Positions 58,601-64,000 of a stretch of DNA of 64,000 nucleotides are shown here, piece after piece (the first letter of the stretch is position 1; each line of letters begins with the position of its first letter). Position numbers and translations under genes: made by a program. Below the pieces are notes generated by a model. The model was not told the origin of the DNA. It did not search any database and worked only from the letters and a program-made list of their open reading frames with translations. The stretch is from Grifola frondosa (lineage: Eukaryota; Basidiomycota; Agaricomycetes; Polyporales; Grifolaceae): NCBI GenBank assembly GCA_001683735.1, contig LUGG01000031.1, positions 1-64,000 on the forward strand, in the 5' to 3' direction.

Positions 58601-58994
58601 TCCCTACGTTCTGCAATACCTGCGAACGTTTGTACCTTCTCCCCATCAGCAGGCATCGTCCTCGCAAGTAATGCATCAGCAGGCGATGCAGATGGCGTCG
58701 CAGCAGTCATCCCCGACGCAGCAGACGCACATACCGAACCTGCAGCCGATCACGACGTCCTTTGGCTCAGGCTCGGAAGCGCTGCAGTCGCCGGCGGGCC
58801 TGCAGATGGAGGGGATGGTGCCTACGTTCCCGCAATACTTTCCCGTGTTCGACTACGGGCACGCAAGCGGCAGCGGGGAGATGTTCATCCCGTCGCCAGT
58901 ACCGATGGACAGCGATTTCTCGGGGCGGTCGTACTCTCCCGAGGCGAGCATGCAGACGGCGTGGCAAGAGTTTGTGGCGCAGATTGGAATGTGA
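55605..58994 (+). CDS. Zn(2)-Cys(6) transcription factor, paralogue 2
   Basis: The start MSSNDPNLLNHLDTPPQD is at 55,605 and the stop at 58,992-58,994. The zinc cluster CAECRRLKLRCDRAIPCGSC is split by one intron (about 55,723-55,783), then CVKRGCAAICPD, an intron, and LTTGKGN. The linker coiled coil begins LHEKINQLATRVRELEDALR. A 12-nt exon (56,371-56,382) gives YYLT. Then come RQIYYQHAAWM, the fungal-specific transcription factor domain with HRDAGRWKVEP, RRRECFWELYSYDLLQ and LGRPPSF, LLYMHRGFFARAISDHPKDP and ERMWFLWTHLFSCS. The Gln-rich C-terminus may be an activation region. All joins are in frame. It shares exon order and many phrases with the factor at 41.7-44.9 kb, so the two arose by duplication. 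The targets are unknown. Confidence 0.9.
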
Positions 58995-59482
58995 GCGAGA
59001 AGAGGCGATGGATATCTTGGATGGGGCTTGGAGTTCGCCCTTGCAGGCATTGAGCTCTTGTGCATACGTTTGTGTTTGTGAGGAATGGCGGGTGTTGCAC
59101 CGCCCATGTAAATTATGCAATCGAATGTCCATGTAATTGCCCCGGTCATGTACATATTCTTGTGCAAAAGAAATGGATACGTGTAAGTAGGAATCTAGCT
59201 GCATTGCGTGATGCGATCTACATTGCTGATCGTCGATAAGTATTTCAACATGAATGAATCTGTCTGTAGTTTATCTGTGGCGAATTCGAATAAGATGGCC
59301 AGGCCAATTTGAAAAGAAATCGAAGCCAATTTTATTCGATCGTAGTCGCTCAAGCGCTCACGTGAGTGGCGAATAAAGCGTAGTTCGAGTTCGACTCCGT
59401 AAATTGGCTCCCTTCCCCGCAACAGGTCTGCTCCCTCCTCCACATCCACAGCCTCAGCCACGCAGCAGCGCATCAAACTCGA
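58995..59482. other. Intergenic region, about 490 bp
   Basis: 3' flank of the transcription factor and 5' flank of the GTPase. No element stands out. Confidence 0.45.
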
Positions 59483-60630
59483 ATGCCTCCATGCAAGAGC
59501 TCCCCAGTATCGCCTCCCTTTGGACGCCCCAGATCTGTACGACGCCACCGCACTATCCTCGACGTTGCTATTAGTCTAACGCTACTACGCATAGATCCAG
59601 AGAAAGGTGGTCGTCTGCGGAGATGGTGCCTGCGGTGCGTGTTTAGCTCTCTTAGCCCCGATCAATGTTCGCTGAGACTGTGTACTTAGGCAAGACGTCA
59701 CTACTCAACGTGTTCACTCGCGGCTGGTTTTCCGCGGTCTAGTGCGCATTATGTCCTCGAGAATTCCGGAGCTCTGACACAGGCTCCACCTCACAGCGAG
59801 CCCACCGTCTTCGAGAACTATGTCCATGACCTATATGTAGATGATCAGCTGGTCGAGCTCAGCCTATGGGACACCGCCGGTGTGTGTCTTCGCTTGCTCT
59901 CTGTTTCCCGTCGATACCCACGTGTCCAGCTGTGAATTAGGACAGGAAGAGTTCGATAGGCTGCGCTCTCTCAGCTACGCAGAGACACATGTAATAATGT
60001 GCTGCTTCTCGGTACGTCGGTCTCTCCCAGCTGACCCACCCGCATCTGACTCGCGGTCCCAGGTGGACAACCCAACTTCACTGGATAACGTGGAAGCAAA
60101 GGTGGGTATCTCGTGCGGTCTCACGCGGCTCTCGCTCATCGATATGCAGTGGATTGACGAAATTCTTGAGTATTGTCCGGGGTTAAGGTCAGCATGGTAC
60201 ACCTTTCGTCGTTACGCAGTAATGACCGTATCCGTTTCTGCAGCTTGTCCTTGTCGGTGAGTACACCTCTTGTCGTTGTCTCTGTGATGCAGTCCTCACT
60301 GTGTACATTAATCTAGCCCTAAAATGTGACCTACGAGAAGACCGTGCAACGCAAGAACGACTGGCTCGTTACGGCATGCACACAGTGCAATACGAAGAGG
60401 GCCTCACTGTGGCCCGTCGAATACGTGCTTCCCGGTATCTAGGTGTGTTACGTCCCTCGATCAGCCCCAGCCATGCATGTTACGTGCTCACGCGGGGTCC
60501 CTCAGAGTGCAGCGCAAAGCACAATCGAGGCGTAAACGAGGTGTTCTACGAGGCGGCACGGGTGTCGCTGAGCACCCGCGCAAAAGGATCCGGAAACTAT
60601 GGCGGACGCGGCGGTTGTGTTATTCTTTGA
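59483..60630 (+). CDS. rho3: Rho3-like small GTPase
   Basis: The start [18 protein letters not shown] (59,483) is joined by a short intron to [20 protein letters not shown], the P-loop. Then follow [20 protein letters not shown] (switch I/effector), LSLWDTAG, an intron, [20 protein letters not shown] (switch II), [29 protein letters not shown] (nucleotide-binding NKxD variant, here KCDL), [16 protein letters not shown] and [20 protein letters not shown], ending in CVIL. The terminal leucine predicts geranylgeranylation. The sequence after CDLRED and the [10 protein letters not shown] phrase point to Rho3, which directs polarised exocytosis and actin. One base is missing in GGGG (60,179-60,182) before the intron inside PGVKLVLV; without it the reading frame closes. 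Confidence 0.88.
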
Positions 60631-60977
60631 TTCTTCTCTTCTCATCGGACCGCTACTTCCTTGTGGATTTATGGCTATTCCTCTCTTCTCCCCGCGGTGA
60701 TAGTGGCGATCGCACGGCTTTCTCATCACTCCAGGCTAATCATCGGTTTCCCTACCTGCATGCACTGATATCGTTGTATTAAGAGATTCTGTATTTTCTG
60801 TTATATCTAGTTGCTCGCATAGTCTTTCTGCCTTTTCAATGTTCTCGATTGCACCCACTCAGCCGACGCTCAATCGAAGGAAATTCCATGGACGTGGTAT
60901 TACCGGAAAAGTGAACATGTAGGTGCGTAATTACAAAGGTCTGAGATATACAAGTAGGACGCAGGACGAATAATAGA
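60631..60977. other. Intergenic region between convergent genes, about 350 bp
   Basis: The Rho3-like gene ends at 60,630 and clathrin heavy chain ends at 60,978 on the other strand. The region holds the two 3' ends; no conserved signal is recognised. Confidence 0.45.
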
Positions 60978-63900
60978 TCAGAAGCTAGCGAAGCCGGTCA
61001 TCACCTACGAAAACAGATCAGGTACATACTTTCATTATCAACAACGAGCAGGACGTACCGGGGGCATGCCTATGCCGGTGGGAGCAGGCATCATAGGCGG
61101 TGCTTGCGCAGGGTACCTGTCGGAAGCGATGAGCACGGACAATATTTATATTTGCGCAAGCCTCACCCATTCCCTTGCGTCAACATTAATCTACCAAAGC
61201 CTCCCGGATTAATAATCGGAACCTCGGACTCTTGTTGCTCCTTCTCAGTGTCCTTCTTTGATCGCTCCTTGACCTCCTTCTCGAGCGCAGCCAACTACAG
61301 CGCATACATCAGCCACAACCATGCACACAGACAAGAGCTACACACCTTCTCGACCAAAGACCGCGAGATCTGAATTTTGTATGGCATGTAGAAATCGTTC
61401 AATCCATGCTGCCATGATAGCTCCTCCACGACATCTGACCGTAGTAAATCGAAGCAGCAGTATAACATCGCGGCGAAGCACTCCTTGTTCCCATGTCGAC
61501 GAAGTAGGACAGTAATTCCTCCGCCACTTCTATTGAAGCTGAGGTTGCCGCAGTGATAATTGTGTCCTTGTACAACTTGTCCTGCTTCGATAGGGCCATT
61601 GATTCTTCCCAACGAGAGTTTTTCTGCATTGGTGTATGAAACAGTCAATAAGACGTGGTGTTGCGAAAATAGTGACATTACCCTGTACAGATGCGCAGCC
61701 AATCGTCGGAACTCAAGCAGGTCGTGCTTTTCTAGCCGTTGCGCTAGCTTGATATTGTTGAAATTGTCGAAGCTGTCGATCGAGTCGCGGAGGGTTTTGT
61801 AGTCCTCTTCTTCTATCAGGAGATCATTGTAAGCATCATTCACGGCCTCGATGTTGAGCTGGAAAAATCAATCAGGAGGTCGTTTATTATCATAACTAAG
61901 TTCAGGCTGATTCTCACATGTTGTACGGCGATGAGATATGAGCGAATGAGAGGAATGTGATCAATTTGCTGGAACATGCGAACGACACGCGCGTGCTCAA
62001 TACGGGGGATGAGAACCGTTAGCAGATCCGTGAGCAATGTTGGCTGTTCTTGTAGGTAGAACGTGAGCGACTTGTAGTAGCTGTAATGATGAGGTTTAGT
62101 TTATTGTCAAATCCCTAGAATATTATGACCGCGCACATCTCGATATTGGCTACCCGAACGATGACATCCTTGAACTGATTGTGTTCCCAGGCATCGGAGG
62201 ACCGCTCAATCATGGCAAGCGCCGCGTTGTCCTTTATTGATGTTGAGCTTGGGTTAAGACAAAAAAGATTATGATACTTACGAATTCGTCGTATTTGATA
62301 TACAAGAATACAAGTTCCGGCCAGAGGTGTGCCTTTTCCGTCGCTTTGATGACCTATGAATGCTTGTTAACATAAAAAGCAGAGCTGACGCATGAAAAGG
62401 ACTGACCTTCGGGATGTTGATACGAGATACGAAAAGCTTAAGATGTTCCATGACTGAACGATAGCGTTTAAGGACGAGAGCCGCAACATGCAAATGGAGG
62501 ACTTACGCTTCTCTGGCCTGTACTTGCTGTACAGAATCGCCAACTCCGTGAAAATGCCCATCTATCAAACAAATTTTAGCAAGCTCCATCGAACGCATGA
62601 GTTGATGCGCTTACGTGCGCTCGCTCCAAGCTCAAGCCTGCCTCAAGCAATGAAAGGACCTCATCGAAGTGACCACGACGTTCGTACAGTTTAACGATGG
62701 CAGAAAGTTCCTCCTGTTCCAAGTGCACCATGAGAAACAAACTTGCATGATGCCTACGACAATACATACCGCATGGACGATGATATTGAGACCACAAATT
62801 TGCGCCTGTAAAGGATGTTAGATCTAGCCATCCAATATATGACCGTTACGCACCAGACGGAATTCGCCCTTCTCTATGCATGCGGCATGAACCTGCTTCC
62901 ATACTCTGATACATTGTCAGATCCCAGAGTCTAACATAGATGAAGTTACGACGCTCACTGAGTATTGCCGGCCTTTCGAGCACTCTCAACAGCACCCTGG
63001 TTCTCGCCGAGATAGATGAGGGTAGTCGCGAGACGTGCCCAGTTCGAAATGCTCGTAAACAACAGTTTGGCAGCCTGGTAGAGTTCGTCCTCGAAACATT
63101 TTTCTCCCACTTCCAAGACGTCCGCTACGTTGGTCATGCTCAGGAAATCCTCCATATCATGCAGACGATCCGTCTTTGCATACGCGTACGCCAACTCTGT
63201 GTCGATCTTCGGTTCTCTGAGAGACTTCCGAGCCATCTGGAGGTAACGGACGAGGTCGTCGAATTTGCCTGCGCGGTTCGAGATTTCGATGACCTCCAAG
63301 AAATTCGAGGGATCCTCAGCCTTGATGTAGGAGTCTATACAAGCGAGAGTGTGAGGTAAATCGCATCTTAATGGACATTGAGAAACTCACCGATGGCATC
63401 CTTGATTCGTAGACCGTCAAGCTGTGCCTTAGCCAACCTGCTCCAAACCTCCGGCTTGTTGACCTTGTTCGCGTATTCCACACCGCGGTCCAGGGATACG
63501 ATATGTTCAACGAGAACGTTGATGGCCATGGCATGCTGCTCGTACTTCTTGTAGATCATGAATGCTTCCTCATACAGGCCATGTTCAATAGCAATCTTTG
63601 CGATCTCGGCTGTGTCGTAGTTCTGCAACTTGTCGATATAGCCCACGACTTTGCCCTTGTCCGCGCGAATGGCGGTCAGCATCATGAGGTTCTGCAAGTT
63701 CCGGTTGTCGCTGAACGGCGACGGCTCGAGAATGATCTTCTCGAGGAGCTCAATAAGCTCGATCGGTAGGTCCGCTGACAGGAACGCTTTGACGGTGACC
63801 GACACGTCGTCCGGATCAGTGCACTCTGGCAGAGCAGTCGCAACGATCTACATATCGAAGATCAGCATTTTAGTATAGTAAAGAATCAATCGAGGCTTAC

Positions 63901-64000
63901 CTGATCGATGAGCTGGCGTTTATGCATATTGTCGGGCTGAAGGACCTGTGCCCATAGCTCGGGTTGACGACGCCGAACAAGGTACCGAGCCTGCTGCTTG
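60978..64000 (-). CDS. chc1: Clathrin heavy chain, C-terminal part (runs off the window)
   Basis: Reading leftwards from the edge: [308 protein letters not shown] and [17 protein letters not shown], ending [11 protein letters not shown] at 60,978. These are clathrin heavy-chain repeats and trimerisation region of the triskelion coat. About ten short introns are visible. A one-base slip in CCC (61,490-61,492), between SYFVDMG and [12 protein letters not shown], is almost surely a sequencing error. Confidence 0.95.

Noticed and set aside
61490..61492. Clathrin heavy chain as a pseudogene
   Set aside because: One slip in a CCC run within an otherwise perfectly conserved essential gene is better explained by a sequencing error.

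Overview
The window looks like nuclear DNA of a mushroom-type basidiomycete (Agaricomycetes). Host genes are cut by many 45-65 bp GT..AG introns, proteins are rich in Ser/Pro low complexity, the two Helitrons are of the kind I know from agaricomycete genomes, and two Zn2Cys6 regulators share a basidiomycete-style architecture. No prokaryotic, viral, CRISPR or toxin features were seen.

Layout. Positions 1-29,000 are an accessory, repeat-filled block. From the left they hold: a short hAT-type element with a perfect 8-bp target duplication (580-1623); a broken C-terminal piece of a phosphoketolase gene whose intron carries a 1.74-kb element with perfect 64-bp terminal inverted repeats (2182-4720); GC-rich low-complexity DNA; a 140-bp duplication; a 48-bp tandem repeat; a badly decayed Helitron with a protease-like tail (about 8.2-15.3 kb); a small TIR element (about 15.87-16.77 kb); CpG-poor wasteland; a second, better preserved Helitron of another lineage (19.8-25.3 kb); and more CpG-poor, AT-rich DNA to 29 kb.

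Positions 29,000-64,000 are gene-dense, conserved housekeeping DNA: a coiled-coil protein, a CCCH/DUF1771/Smr protein, a sorting nexin of the Snx41/Atg20 type, an acidic AT-hook protein, Bfr2/AATF, a Zn2Cys6 factor, an Msc2-like zinc transporter, Rcd1/CNOT9, a coiled-coil PH-domain protein, PDCD2/Tsr4, a second Zn2Cys6 factor paralogous to the first, a Rho3-like GTPase, and the C-terminal part of clathrin heavy chain running off the right edge. Membrane traffic and polarity (Snx41, Rho3, clathrin), ribosome production (Bfr2, Tsr4) and mRNA turnover (Rcd1, possibly the Smr protein) recur, but nothing shows co-regulation.

The most useful observation is technical. Several conserved host genes, including clathrin heavy chain, carry single-base length errors, nearly all inside short homopolymers. 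These look like consensus sequencing errors rather than mutations, so part of the apparent decay of the second Helitron and the broken tail of the first Zn2Cys6 gene may be artefacts. The most interesting biology is the pair of unrelated Helitrons (one fused to a ubiquitin-protease-like domain, one with an intron directly before its catalytic tyrosines), the CpG-to-TpG decay of the repeat block, and a 12-nt micro-exon conserved between two diverged transcription-factor paralogues.
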